DNA of 64,000 nucleotides from contig NZ_JAUTAZ010000001.1 in the NCBI RefSeq assembly GCF_030818905.1, positions 2,418,001 through 2,482,000 of the forward strand. The letters run 5' to 3'. This document shows, piece by piece, positions 51,029-60,167 of this stretch. Origin of the DNA: Microbacterium sp. SORGH_AS_0888 (lineage in GTDB: Bacteria > Actinomycetota > Actinomycetes > Actinomycetales > Microbacteriaceae). The position numbers were made by a program, and so were the translations under genes. Within the stretch, counting starts at the first letter, position 1, and each line of letters opens with the position of its first letter. Under the pieces are notes generated by a model. The model was not told the origin of the DNA. It made no database searches and worked only from the letters and a program-made list of their open reading frames with translations.

Positions 51029-52000
51029 TTATGCCCCGAGCACATGCGTGGCGCAGTCCGTGCAGAGGATGCGGCGGCGGCGGCCGGTCTCTCGGATCTC
51101 GATGTGGGGGTCCGAGCGGTGGATCGCGCAGTCGCACTCATCGCAGACCCGGCGGCGGAGACGTCGCAGCAGGAGCATGAGGAGGCCGCCGAGGAGCAGG
51201 GCGATCGCGAGGTAGATCGCGACCCAGGGGAGCAGGCTGCCCGTGACGGCGAGCTGACGCGGCGCCTCGCCGTGGATGTCGACGGTCACCCCGAACAGCT
51301 CGAGCGCGGTCGACTCGGCGCCCAGGGAGCGGGAGCTCTCGACGTCCCGCGGCATCTCGAACCCGATGAGGACGCGTGCGGTCGCGCCCTGCGCCATCGC
51401 GGCCTGGCCGATCTCGAGGCGGCCGGCCTGCGCGAGGTCGGAGAAGCGCCCGCGGCCCGAGACGCCGTTCACCTCCCAGAAGAGGATCACGTCGTCGCCG
51501 AACTGCGGATTGTTCGCCGCAGCGGGCACGCGCTCGCGCAGCCCGAGCGTCACGAGCATCTCGCCGCTCCCCGGCCCGGCGTTCACGACCTCGAGCGTGC
51601 GCGAGACGCGGTCGCCGGGCACGGCGACGCGGTCGCCGACGAAGCCCGCCTCCGCGCGGGCGTACTCGAGTCCGTTCCAGTCGAGGTTGATGGCGGGTCC
51701 GTCCCACTCGGCCGTCACGACCGAGCTCGTGCCGTTCGTCGTCGTCAGCGGTTGGCCTCCCGTCGTCCGGACCGCCGCGCCGCCTTTATCCGACCCGGTG
51801 CGGGCGTCGACGGCGGCGCTGCCGGTGGCCCGTTCGCCCGTGAAGGGGAGCGCGTTGGCGAGACCCAGCGCGCCGATGAGCGCGAGGATCAGCGCGGCTG
51901 TCAGCACGACGGCCACGCGCCAGCCCAGGGCGGAGAGCGCATGACCGGTGCCTGTCCGGATCAGGACGGGCTCGGCGGTGCGGGAAGGGGTCGTGGACAC
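51029..52000 (-). CDS. Membrane-anchored exported protein with zinc-ribbon-like cytoplasmic tail
   Basis: A 323-residue protein from GTG 52000, 14 nt after the sipW stop. An N-terminal membrane segment (VAVVLTAALILALIGALGLANAL), an extracellular beta domain (SVVTAEWDGPAINLDWNGLEYARAEAGFVGDRVAVPGDRVSRTLEVVNAGPGSGEMLVTL) like the TasA/camelysin fold, a second segment (LPWVAIYLAIALLLGGLLMLLL), then a basic tail with CDEC and CTDC pairs 28 residues apart, resembling a zinc ribbon. A zinc-ribbon tail on such a protein is unusual. It may anchor the fibre to the membrane. Confidence 0.75.
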   Translation of the reverse strand: MSTTPSRTAEPVLIRTGTGHALSALGWRVAVVLTAALILALIGALGLANALPFTGERATGSAAVDARTGSDKGGAAVRTTGGQPLTTTNGTSSVVTAEWDGPAINLDWNGLEYARAEAGFVGDRVAVPGDRVSRTLEVVNAGPGSGEMLVTLGLRERVPAAANNPQFGDDVILFWEVNGVSGRGRFSDLAQAGRLEIGQAAMAQGATARVLIGFEMPRDVESSRSLGAESTALELFGVTVDIHGEAPRQLAVTGSLLPWVAIYLAIALLLGGLLMLLLRRLRRRVCDECDCAIHRSDPHIEIRETGRRRRILCTDCATHVLGA

Positions 52001-52014
52001 GGTCGGAGCTCGAT

Positions 52015-52863
52015 TCAGGGTCGGGGGAGGAAGGAGTCTGCGGGCTGCGTGCTGAGCGGCGCGAAGAGGTCGAGGCCCGCCTCGCGGGCGAGCTCGGACT
52101 GCTGCACGGTGTAGTCGAACTCCCGCTCGCGCAGCGTGATCTCCCGCTCGCGCAGGGCGAGCTCGCGCTCGCGCAGAGCATCCGAGGCGGCATCGGCCGG
52201 AGCGGTCGCGGAAGGAGGCGCCGGAGTCGAGGGCGTCGGGCGGGGCACGGAGACGACGTGCGTGCGGGGACGCCGCAGCGTGGTCCACAGGCCCCAGCCG
52301 ATGAGCAGGCCGCCGACGGCGATCGCGACGAGCATCAAGTTGTCGCCGACCCACTGGCGTGCCCAGCCGACGCCGGGGACGCCGTAGAGGAAGGTGCCGC
52401 GCACCTGGCGCGGCGAGACGGGCTCGTCGACCGCGCTGTTGGCGTCGCCCTGGGTGAGCAGCCGGCAGGTGGTCCCGTCGTCGAACGTGCCGATGGTCTT
52501 GCCGACGACACGGTGCGTGATCAGGGTCGGGTCGTTGGGCTTCGGGAAGTACGTGACGATCGTGCCGATGGAGACGTCCTGGCAGACCGATGCCTCATCC
52601 GCGCCGCGCACGACGATGACGTCCCCCGGTGAGAAGGTGGGCTCCATGGAGCCGGACAGGACGGTGAGGGAGTCGCCGCCGAGCACGCGCGGCACGACGG
52701 CCAGCGCGAGGACGAGCGCGACGACGACGATCATGAGAGCCCAGGACACGGCGCGGCCGGCGATGCGCCAGGGGGAGTCGAACCAGTTCCGGTCGTTCTC
52801 CCGGCGGAGGCGTCGGATGCCGCGACGGTCCGTCGTGCGCGCCTCGCGGTGTGCCGTGTTCAT
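52015..52863 (-). CDS. sipW: Signal peptidase I, SipW/ER type
   Basis: A 282-residue ER-type signal peptidase. After an N-terminal membrane segment it has SGSMEPTFSPGDVIVV with nucleophile Ser, LITHRVVG with His in place of the bacterial Lys, and GDANSAVDEPV with the acidic residue, the SipW signature. A second membrane segment follows (LMLVAIAVGGLLIGWGLW). In Bacillus, SipW matures TasA and TapA; here the likely substrates are encoded upstream in the same operon. The long cytoplasmic tail with ELALREREITLREREFDYT heptads is an added coiled coil not usual for SipW. Confidence 0.93.
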   Translation of the reverse strand: MNTAHREARTTDRRGIRRLRRENDRNWFDSPWRIAGRAVSWALMIVVVALVLALAVVPRVLGGDSLTVLSGSMEPTFSPGDVIVVRGADEASVCQDVSIGTIVTYFPKPNDPTLITHRVVGKTIGTFDDGTTCRLLTQGDANSAVDEPVSPRQVRGTFLYGVPGVGWARQWVGDNLMLVAIAVGGLLIGWGLWTTLRRPRTHVVSVPRPTPSTPAPPSATAPADAASDALRERELALREREITLREREFDYTVQQSELAREAGLDLFAPLSTQPADSFLPRP

Positions 52864-52897
52864 GGTTGCTCCTTCCTGTGCCGTGGGGGATGGGATG

Positions 52898-52935
52898 GGC
52901 GCCGCATCCGGGACCGTGGCCTCGGATGCGGCGCC
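52898..52935 (-). promoter_or_regulatory. Strong hairpin after the first SipW-type protein gene
   Basis: GGCGCCGCATCCG (52898-52910) pairs perfectly with 52923-52935, 6 nt beyond the stop of the exported-protein gene and before sipW. No T-tract follows. It should stabilise the upstream message or partly stop transcription so that the structural protein exceeds the peptidase. Confidence 0.65.
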
Positions 52936-52941
52936 GCGGGA

Positions 52942-53754
52942 TCAGCTGAACTGCTGACCGGCGTCGCGCACCTGCGACAGCTTCAGGGTGAGCGTGCCCA
53001 GCGTGTCCGCGAGGTTCACGTCGATGCGGTCGGTGACGGTGGTGTCGGTCGGCTGGTAGCGGAAGTCGCCGTCGAGGTCCTTGTAGAACGAGGCGTAGAT
53101 GACGACGTTGAACTTCTCGGACGTCGTCGGCATGCCGAACACGGCCTTCTGCGCGGCGACGCCGTCGACGGCGGCGGCGGTGGAGCCGAGGATGCCGTTG
53201 GTGGCGTCGTCGAGGCCGGCGGCCTGACCGTTGGTCGTCGCGGCCAGGTACATCAGCGGCGCGTCCGCGCTCGTCGGCAGGGCCGTCTCGGTGACGAGCA
53301 GCTTGTCGCCGTAGTAGACCTCGTAGCTGTAGTTCATGCCGGAGATGTTCGACTCGAGGTCCTGCAGGCCGTCGAGGCCCAGGCGTGCGACGAGGTTGTC
53401 GCCGTCCAGCGTGACGGTCGTCTCGAACGACGCCGCCATCTTGTCGCCGGGCGCCACGCGCCACGTGGTGACGTCGTCGATCTTGTGGCCGAGCTGCGAG
53501 CCGTCGGTGGCCCCGACGATCTCGGTGGCGTCCGCGCGGTCGTTCGAGACATCCCAGAAGGACGTGTCGTGCAGCTGCGCGATGTTCAGGTCACCGGCGG
53601 TGATCGTGCCGCCCGAGAAGGTGTCGGAGGCCGACCACAGGGCAAAGGTCGAGCCACCGGCCAGCAGAGCGACGGCGCCGGCGGCGACCCAGAGGAGGCC
53701 ACGGCGACGCTTCTTCTCTTCGGTGACGACGAGGATCTGGTCGTTGTTCGTCAT
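52942..53754 (-). CDS. SipW-dependent exported protein (TasA/camelysin-like)
   Basis: A 270-residue protein from ATG 53754 (AAGGAGA 12 nt upstream). The long SipW-type signal is LLWVAAGAVALLAGGSTFALWSASDTFSGGTITAGDLNI, with the ALWS motif at the cleavage region. The mature part is a jelly-roll style beta domain: WRVAPGDKMAASFETTVTLDGDNLVARLGLDGL, KFNVVIYASFYKDLDGDFRY, ending in TLTLKLSQV. Probably a secreted fibre or surface-layer subunit. Nearest to sipW in the operon and framed by hairpins on both sides, so likely the most expressed subunit. Confidence 0.88.
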   Translation of the reverse strand: MTNNDQILVVTEEKKRRRGLLWVAAGAVALLAGGSTFALWSASDTFSGGTITAGDLNIAQLHDTSFWDVSNDRADATEIVGATDGSQLGHKIDDVTTWRVAPGDKMAASFETTVTLDGDNLVARLGLDGLQDLESNISGMNYSYEVYYGDKLLVTETALPTSADAPLMYLAATTNGQAAGLDDATNGILGSTAAAVDGVAAQKAVFGMPTTSEKFNVVIYASFYKDLDGDFRYQPTDTTVTDRIDVNLADTLGTLTLKLSQVRDAGQQFS

Positions 53755-53795
53755 GATTCTCTTGTTTCTCCTTGGTGTGCGAGCGCGGGATGGGC

Positions 53796-53823
53796 GGTGG
53801 CGTCGGCGCTCGTCGACGCCACC
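53796..53823 (-). promoter_or_regulatory. Intercistronic hairpin after the 300-residue exported protein gene
   Basis: GGTGGCGTCG (53796-53805) pairs perfectly with 53814-53823 around an 8-nt loop, 11 nt after the stop at 53835. It occupies the 80-nt gap before the next exported-protein gene, where a separate promoter is also possible. Confidence 0.6.
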
Positions 53824-53834
53824 GAAGTGGGGGA

Positions 53835-54737
53835 TCAGCCGCCGTGCGTCGTGCCGACGCTGGTGACCGTGGGGGACAGGGTGATCACGATGTCGGGCTC
53901 GCCGGTCGGATCGGGATAGAGGTCGGCGTTCCAGCCGACGTACCCGCGGGCGCGGGTGCCGTCCTCGCCTCGGCCCTCGGCGACCGCGCCGCTCAGGTAC
54001 CGGCCGAGCATGTCGAGCGAGGGCGGGAAGCCCACGACGGCCTGCCAGTGCGCGATCGCGCTGGTCGCGCCGCCGTCCTCCGCGGTGCCGTTCACGGTGG
54101 CGTCGTTGCGGTAGAGGCCGTCGGGGGCGTTGTTCCACGACAGGGCGGCGCACCACTCCTGCTCCGTCTGCTCGGCCGCGAGCGCCGCTCCCGGCTCCTG
54201 CAGCACGACGCCGTCCCCGCCGAACACATAGACGTTGCGGGTCGTCTGGCCCTCGGGGGCCGACGGAGTCGCCGGGACGTCGGAGCAGTCGCCGCCGAGC
54301 GCGGCGCGGTAGACCTTGACCGTGGACTGGGCGAGCAGGGTCCCCGGCTTCGCGTGGCCGGAGGAGAGGTCGTAGGTCTCGTCCGGCGTGCGCTGCGAGC
54401 TCACGCTCACCCGATAGTCCATCCCGGCGATCCCGAGGGCTGCGCCGCGGGCGACGAACCGCCAGATCAGGGGCTCGGTGTCGTAGATCGAGCGCTGCGT
54501 CAGCTCGATCAGGCGCGACCCCGGCAGGGCGACGCTCACCGCTTCGCCCGCGTCGGACACGGCTGCGGAGTCGGACGCCCCGAACGGGTAGGCGCTGAAC
54601 CCGACCGAGCCGACGGACATGTCCGCCACGGGCACGGTCATCGAGGAGCTCCAGAGCGCCTGCGCTGCGAGCGCGCCCGCCAGTGCGAGCGCGACCGCGG
54701 TGCCGCTCGCAGCGGCGTAGGCCGTCCTTCGTCTCAT
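53835..54737 (-). CDS. SipW-operon exported protein
   Basis: A 300-residue protein, MRRRTAYAAASGTAVALALAGALAAQALWSSSMTVPVADMSVGSVGFSAYPFG. The signal ends in the AQALWSSS motif of SipW substrates. The mature domain is beta-rich with Cys residues in GGDCSDVP and EEWCAAL-like context (EQEWCAALSW). ATG 54737 overlaps the preceding stop (ATGA). Probably a minor subunit or cap; it is less like TasA than the other two. Confidence 0.8.
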   Translation of the reverse strand: MRRRTAYAAASGTAVALALAGALAAQALWSSSMTVPVADMSVGSVGFSAYPFGASDSAAVSDAGEAVSVALPGSRLIELTQRSIYDTEPLIWRFVARGAALGIAGMDYRVSVSSQRTPDETYDLSSGHAKPGTLLAQSTVKVYRAALGGDCSDVPATPSAPEGQTTRNVYVFGGDGVVLQEPGAALAAEQTEQEWCAALSWNNAPDGLYRNDATVNGTAEDGGATSAIAHWQAVVGFPPSLDMLGRYLSGAVAEGRGEDGTRARGYVGWNADLYPDPTGEPDIVITLSPTVTSVGTTHGG

Positions 54738-55426
54738 GGCTGTCCCCCTTGACCGGGATCGACGGCAGGGCGAACCTGCGCGAGCGAGATCGTGAAGTCG
54801 TCGAGCGACCACGACGCGGGGCCGGCCTGCGGCACGTCGCGCCAGAGGTAGTCGCCGCCGATATGGACCGTGACCACGACGTTCCAGCTCGCGACCGCGC
54901 CGCCGTCGGCGCCTTCCAGCCCCGCGACATCCGCGGGAGTGCCGAGCGGGGTCTCGGGCGGTGCCGGCGTCGTCGCGGCGGTGCTCTCGACCCGGTACGT
55001 CGCCGTGACGGCCCCGGATGCGAGCTCGCTCGAGAGCGCGACACCGGCGGCGACGGTGAGCTGCGCACGCAGGTTCTCGCCCCGGAGGGTGGTCTGGACG
55101 GGCACCACGACCTCCACCACATCGCCCGGCATCGAGGCGAACCCGCCGGGTCCGTCGGCGAGCTGTCCGGAGGCCGGCGCGGCGACCCCTTCCGTCACCT
55201 GTCGCCAGGTGCCCGCCCCGCGCACGATGTCGAGGTCGCCCGTCGAGATCGGGCCGCCGCTGAAGACGGCGGATGCGGACCACAAGGCGTACGTCCCTGC
55301 CCCGGCGCCGACGAGCAGCGCCGAGACCTGGAGCGCCGCGATCCACGCGATGCCCCGTCGGGTGAGCGGGCGCCGCGACCGACGTTCCCGGCGTGAGCCG
55401 GCGGCGTCGAGCGATGCGGCGCTCAT
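54734..55426 (-). CDS. SipW-dependent exported protein (TasA-like)
   Basis: A 230-residue protein. The signal GIAWIAALQVSALLVGAGAGTYALWSASAVFSGGPISTGDLDIV is a clear SipW type (TYALWSAS). The mature part has TWRQVTEG, SMPGDVVEVVVPVQTTLRGENLRAQLTVAAG and a final SLDDFTISLAQV strand, parallel to the 270-residue paralogue. ATG 55426 overlaps the beta-helix gene stop. Confidence 0.87.
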   Translation of the reverse strand: MSAASLDAAGSRRERRSRRPLTRRGIAWIAALQVSALLVGAGAGTYALWSASAVFSGGPISTGDLDIVRGAGTWRQVTEGVAAPASGQLADGPGGFASMPGDVVEVVVPVQTTLRGENLRAQLTVAAGVALSSELASGAVTATYRVESTAATTPAPPETPLGTPADVAGLEGADGGAVASWNVVVTVHIGGDYLWRDVPQAGPASWSLDDFTISLAQVRPAVDPGQGGQP

Positions 55427-58242
55427 CCGTTGCCGCCGACCGTCGTGTCGACGGGGATCAGCGTTCCGCACGCGGCGACCTGGGCGCTGGCCCCGATCTC
55501 GAGCCGATCGATCGTGCCGATGGCCCCGTTCGTCCCGAGGCGGTTGTCGGTGTCGGTGACGTTGACGTTCGAGAGGACCGTCGCCCAGTCGTCGGACGAC
55601 GTGTTCGTGACGGTGTAGACGAAGCACACCGGCTGGCCGTCGGTCAGTCGCGCGCCGCTGAGCGCCTCGGTCCCCGTGGCGATGATCCGGTCGGGCGAGG
55701 ACGTATCGGTGACGCCGGTGTAGGCGCGCTTGTCGATGCGAACCGCCGGATCCGTCGAGAACAGTCGCGCCGTCACGGGCATGATCACGAGTGCGTCGTA
55801 GTTCGTGTCGGCGGAGGCGAGCGTGGTGGAGATGACCACCGGCGTGTTGGAGGCCACGTCGCCGGCGGCGGCGGTGACCCGGACGTGCTCGGACGAGGTG
55901 GCGCCCACGGGGATCGTCGTCTGCGTGGCCGACAGTGACACCTGGTGCACCGTGCCCGCCGCATCCACGGCCGAGGTGAACGTCAGCGGCGCGGTGACCT
56001 CGGGCGCTCCGGCGCGGAGTCCGAACGCGTATTGCTGGCCGGAAGCGTCGCCGGTGACCAGGGTGAAGCCGGACGGACGCACGGTGACGGGGTTCTGGAA
56101 CTCGATCGTCCGGTCGGCCCCCGATGCGGGAGCGCGGTTCGTGAGGCCGCCGACGCTGCGGACGGTCTCCGCCGGGATGTCGGCCGTCACCCGTGCCGAG
56201 TCGTCGACGCGGGCCACCACCGAGAACTCGCGGTTGGCCGTGCCGGCCACCGGCGTCACCGAGACGGTGCGCGGGTTCAGGCGCGTGCCGTCGATCGTGG
56301 CGTCGGTCTGCGCCGCGGTCATCCGAACCGCCGCGGTGGTGACGGACCCGGGGTCGAGAGGGAGCGTCGAGGACACGTGGAAGTGCAGGTCCCGCGCGAG
56401 CGTGGGGTCGTTCTGACCGGCGGTCTGGGTGACCGTGACCTCGGGGCGGCAGCTGCCGCTGAACCCGACGATCCTCGAGTACTGCGACGAGGCGCCGTCG
56501 GCCTGCGTCTGGAGACGGATGTAGCCGCCCGCCACTCCGGTGGTCGCGTCGACGATCGTCAGCCGCTGCGTGCCCCCGACCTCGGTCGTGGGGAACTCCT
56601 GCGGGCCGACGGGCAGCGCGATCTGGAGCGTGCCGGTGCTGCCGGTGAGGCCGCTCGCCCGGCCGAGGTACACCTCGGCCGACCGGTCGGCGGTCCAGTA
56701 GACGTCCAGGTCGGCGGGGCTGGCCGGGTAGGGCCCGGTCGACGGCGCGCGGACGGGGAGCGTCGCCAGGCACAGCTGGGTGCCGTCGGGCAGCGGCGAG
56801 ACGGCGGGCACGGTGCCGGCCGGGGCATCCCCGCCGAGCACGGACGCGTCGTCGGTGGGGTACCAGGTGGTGATGCGACCGTTCGCGTTCAGCCCGTTGT
56901 TGACCAGCGTCGGGGCGCCGTTGCGGGTCTCCTCGTCGACGGCGGGCCGGGCCACGCTTCCGCTCCGCGAGCCGAAGGTGTTCTTCTCCACGGTGACCTT
57001 GCCCGTGTTGACGAGGTACACGGAGGAGCTGGTGTAGCCGTCGAAGTAGTTGCCGGATATCGAGAGGGATCCGGCGTCGCCGCTGGTCGTCGCGCCGTTC
57101 CAGGCGACGGCGTAGGGCTGGCCGCTGGTCGCCCGCACGAACTCGTTGCCGCTGATACGGTTCTGCCCCTGCAGAGGGCCGTACGGCAGCGTGATGAACG
57201 CGTTGTTGACGTCGCCGCCGGTGCCGCGGACGTTGATGAAGCTGTTGCCGGAGATGTCGATGTTCGACGCCCGCACGCTGTCGCCGTACGACGCGCTGAC
57301 CGCGAACGGGAAGGCCACGCGGTCGGTGAGATTGGCGACGCTGGAGTTGATGAACGAGAAGCCGTTGAGGACGACGTTCTGATTGCGGGGGCTGAACTGC
57401 ACCACATCCGTGCGGCATCCCGATCCATCGGTCGCGCTGCAGTTCCCGGTGTCCGCCGCGTAGGCGACGTTCACGTTGTCGATCGTGACGTTCTGGATCG
57501 GCGTGGCGTTCTGCGCGTTGACGTAGAAGATGCCGGTCGCGCCGGACCAGTGGTAGAAGCCCTGGATGCGGTAGTTGCGCACGGTGATGTTCTTGGCGCC
57601 TTCGCGGAACAGGACGAACCGCTCGGCGAAGTAGTTGCTGTCGGTCACCGTCGACCCGCCGTCGAGGAGGAAGCCGTCGGCGAGCGGACCCATGACGAGC
57701 GAGGTCTCGCCCGAGAAGATCTGCGTCATGTTGAGGAACGTCACGCCGCGCGCGTTGATGTGGAACAGCGCGTAGAGCGTGTCGGTGCTGGTGGTCACCG
57801 AGATGCGGTTCTTGAGGTCGATCGTGACCGGTGCCGTCACCTCGAAGTGGGCTCCGGCATCCTGGGCGGAGACGGCGGCGGAGCTCATCCGCGCGGCGTC
57901 GTTCGGGTTGACGTTGCCCTGCAGACCGTCGGCGACGGTGATCTGCACCGAACCCGTGGGGAGGTTGAGCGCGTTGGACTCCTGGATGGCAGCCAGCAGC
58001 GTGCACGTCCCGGCCGCCGTGCGGCAGGCGCCGTCGCCGGGCGTGACGTCCCGTGCCGCGGTCGTGCCGTCGAGCGAGTCGATGGCGAACGTGTGCGTCA
58101 CCGCCTGGGCGCTCGTCGCGGCCACGAAGGATCCGAGTGCGACGGCGGCTGCCGTCGCGATCCCGATGGCCGCGCTGCGCCATCTGCGCCGCGGCCGTGC
58201 GCGGACCGCGCGGTCTTGCCGTCTCCTGCTGGGTCGATCCAT
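55423..58242 (-). CDS. Secreted right-handed beta-helix protein with CSLREA-like N-terminus
   Basis: A 939-residue exported protein. GGAGG lies 6 nt before ATG 58242. The signal has an RRR n-region and ends AQA. Residues about 50-95 resemble a CSLREA domain (DSLDGTTAARDVTPGDGACRTAAGTCTLLAAIQESNAL). Residues about 150-480 are parallel beta-helix coils rich in Asn ladders (NITVRNYRIQGFYHWSG, NRISGNEFVRATSG, GSLSISGNYFDGYTSSSVYLVNTGKVTVEKNTFGS). The rest is Ig-like beta domains, ending in a DUF11-like adhesin segment. First gene of the surface operon, likely an adhesin or fibre tip. Confidence 0.88.
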   Translation of the reverse strand: MDRPSRRRQDRAVRARPRRRWRSAAIGIATAAAVALGSFVAATSAQAVTHTFAIDSLDGTTAARDVTPGDGACRTAAGTCTLLAAIQESNALNLPTGSVQITVADGLQGNVNPNDAARMSSAAVSAQDAGAHFEVTAPVTIDLKNRISVTTSTDTLYALFHINARGVTFLNMTQIFSGETSLVMGPLADGFLLDGGSTVTDSNYFAERFVLFREGAKNITVRNYRIQGFYHWSGATGIFYVNAQNATPIQNVTIDNVNVAYAADTGNCSATDGSGCRTDVVQFSPRNQNVVLNGFSFINSSVANLTDRVAFPFAVSASYGDSVRASNIDISGNSFINVRGTGGDVNNAFITLPYGPLQGQNRISGNEFVRATSGQPYAVAWNGATTSGDAGSLSISGNYFDGYTSSSVYLVNTGKVTVEKNTFGSRSGSVARPAVDEETRNGAPTLVNNGLNANGRITTWYPTDDASVLGGDAPAGTVPAVSPLPDGTQLCLATLPVRAPSTGPYPASPADLDVYWTADRSAEVYLGRASGLTGSTGTLQIALPVGPQEFPTTEVGGTQRLTIVDATTGVAGGYIRLQTQADGASSQYSRIVGFSGSCRPEVTVTQTAGQNDPTLARDLHFHVSSTLPLDPGSVTTAAVRMTAAQTDATIDGTRLNPRTVSVTPVAGTANREFSVVARVDDSARVTADIPAETVRSVGGLTNRAPASGADRTIEFQNPVTVRPSGFTLVTGDASGQQYAFGLRAGAPEVTAPLTFTSAVDAAGTVHQVSLSATQTTIPVGATSSEHVRVTAAAGDVASNTPVVISTTLASADTNYDALVIMPVTARLFSTDPAVRIDKRAYTGVTDTSSPDRIIATGTEALSGARLTDGQPVCFVYTVTNTSSDDWATVLSNVNVTDTDNRLGTNGAIGTIDRLEIGASAQVAACGTLIPVDTTVGGNG

Positions 58243-58618
58243 CGCCGGCCTCCGTCGTGATGCGTATGTTTCCGGTCCTCAGCCTCCGAGCGTCGTAGCC
58301 GTCGACCTGACGGCCCGGCTGGGATCCCGTAGCCGGTGAGCGGAATCCGGGTAGCGCGTGGTGCGAGCTCGGTACTGGCTGCCGTCGGGCGTGCGCATCT
58401 CGTGTGACGGTTCGCAGGCTCCGACCGTGCGACGGCGCAACGGCGTCGGGGTGCGCGCCGAGATCGCCGCCCTCACCGCATCCGCCGTCTGTCCCACGCC
58501 TCCCGGCGGAGGCACCTGGGGCGCGCCCGGCCAGGGCTGACGTGCGTCGACCGGTGGCGTTGTCCACAGCCGTCGGTCTTCTCCGTCGCTCGCGGCTCAG
58601 GGGTGGAAAAGTGTGGGG
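58243..58618. other. 376-bp divergent intergenic region
   Basis: Lies between the surface operon and the rightward gene at 58619. It should contain both promoters, but no convincing -35/-10 pair, operator repeat or gene was found. Open frames across it have poor residue composition. Confidence 0.5.
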
Positions 58619-60016
58619 ATGGAGAACCGCGAAGAGGCCTCACTGAATCCGGATCCCGATGTCGTCGCCGAGATCGACCGCCTCGCCGCCGCGGCGAAGG
58701 CCGCGCCGGGGGATACGGTCGCGATGGCCGCACTGTGGCGCGCGGTGTACGGGCTCGAGCGCTGGATCTTCATCGCCCGCGGCACCCACGACGAGCCGTC
58801 GCCCTATGCGTTGTCCTTCGACGAGGGGCCCATGGTGCTGGCCTTCACGACGGCCGAGCGTGCGCAGGAGGCCGGCCGGCGGAACGGTCTGAGCGAGGAG
58901 GAGTCGTCGCTTCTGCTCAGCGTGCCGCTGCCGGGAGCGATCGAGTGGGCGGCCTCCCTCGCCGGGACCGGCATCACCGGGATCCTGTTCGACTACCCGG
59001 CGCCCGGCTACTTCGCGCCGCTCGGCAACCTGATCCCGATGCGCGATCACATGGCGAGGAACCCGGTGGGACCGCCCGCCGGGCCATCCACCGCCGGGTC
59101 ATCCCCCGCCGGGCCATCCTCCGCGGCGGCGTCCGGTTCGGCGGCGATGGCGAGCGGTCCCGCGGCGGATGCCGCCCCCGCCGCCGAACGGCCCGATGCC
59201 TCAGGCGCCCCGGCCTCCGCGCCGGTGGTGCGCAGCGTCGTGCTGCTGCGCGACGCTCCGGCCGGCATGGGGGCCGTCGTCGGCTCGTTGATGCCGGACG
59301 CGGGAAGCAGGATCGGCGATGCGCCGCTGCCCCGGCTGACCGTCACGGTCAACGATGTGCCCGTGACGTTCGAGATCAGCACGGCGCCGATCGTCGCGCG
59401 ACAGCTCGACTACGCGGTGAGCCAGTCGCCGCTGCGCGATCTGGTGCAGGAGGCCGTCGCGCAGCACACCGCCGCGCTCGTGCTCAGCGCCGCGTCGGAC
59501 GGTGACGTGTTCCGGGCGAGCGAGCTGCTCGCCCACGTCACCGCGCACTACGCCCAGGAGCCGGGGGGCCTCGCCGTGTGGCTTCCCGACGCCGACCACG
59601 CCACGACCGCGGTCATGTACGCCGGCGAGGTCGCGCAGCGTCCCGCGCAGGTGTGGTTCCACACGATGGCCGCCCGGATGGACGAGTCCACGTCGCTGGC
59701 GCACACGATCGGGCTCGGCCACCTCGGCGGCGAGGAGGTTCAGCTGAGGGCGGCGGGTCTCACGCCCGCCGACGCCCACCGGGCGTTGCGAGGCGCGGTC
59801 GCGACGATCCTGGAGAAGCGCCGGTTCCCGGCGGCGGGGGACACGATCGAGCTCGGCGGCGCGACGTTCTCGCTGGTGCCGGCGGTCAGCGTCATCGGGG
59901 TGGGCGACGTGCTCGACGCGGTCCCCGCGTCCGCCGTGTCTCCCGCGGAGTCGCCGCAACGGGATGAGCCCGGAAGACCCGCCCGTCGCGGCTGGTTCGG
60001 GCGGGGATCCCGATGA
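58619..60016 (+). CDS. SseB/DUF4261-like cytoplasmic protein
   Basis: A 465-residue protein from ATG 58619 (GTG at 58613 is possible). The N-terminal part (about 10-145) follows the SseB pattern: MAALWRAVYGLERWIFIARGTHDEPSPYALSFDEGPMVLAFTTAERAQEAGRRNG. An Ala/Pro-rich linker (150-200) leads to a DUF4261-like region (VVRSVVLLRDAPAGMGAVVGSLMPDAG, AALVLSAASDGDVFRASELLAHVTAHY). The C-terminal tail is basic. Function unknown; SseB-like proteins occur widely in actinobacteria. Confidence 0.65.
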   Translation: MENREEASLNPDPDVVAEIDRLAAAAKAAPGDTVAMAALWRAVYGLERWIFIARGTHDEPSPYALSFDEGPMVLAFTTAERAQEAGRRNGLSEEESSLLLSVPLPGAIEWAASLAGTGITGILFDYPAPGYFAPLGNLIPMRDHMARNPVGPPAGPSTAGSSPAGPSSAAASGSAAMASGPAADAAPAAERPDASGAPASAPVVRSVVLLRDAPAGMGAVVGSLMPDAGSRIGDAPLPRLTVTVNDVPVTFEISTAPIVARQLDYAVSQSPLRDLVQEAVAQHTAALVLSAASDGDVFRASELLAHVTAHYAQEPGGLAVWLPDADHATTAVMYAGEVAQRPAQVWFHTMAARMDESTSLAHTIGLGHLGGEEVQLRAAGLTPADAHRALRGAVATILEKRRFPAAGDTIELGGATFSLVPAVSVIGVGDVLDAVPASAVSPAESPQRDEPGRPARRGWFGRGSR

Positions 60017-60167
60017 CGACGCACGTGCACGGCGGGGCGCTCGGCGACATCCCGGTCCGGACCGCAGCGGGCCGCGACGCCCGCTGGACGCATGACCTCG
60101 CCGACGGGTGTTCCGCGGGGCGCACGACGCTGGTGCGCTCGTCGCGGCGTGGGTCAGGATGGTGGGC

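Noticed and set aside
48166..51180. Open frame of about 1000 codons on the plus strand
   Set aside because: Antisense to the LuxR/ATPase gene; no domain motifs and Arg/Gly/Ala-rich composition typical of shadow frames.
58358..58540. 60-codon frame in the intergenic region before 58619
   Set aside because: No ribosome site and composition not protein-like; likely promoter DNA.
54734..58567. Open frame of 1277 codons on the minus strand
   Set aside because: Only the last 230 codons (54734-55426) are a real gene; the rest is an out-of-frame reading of the beta-helix gene.
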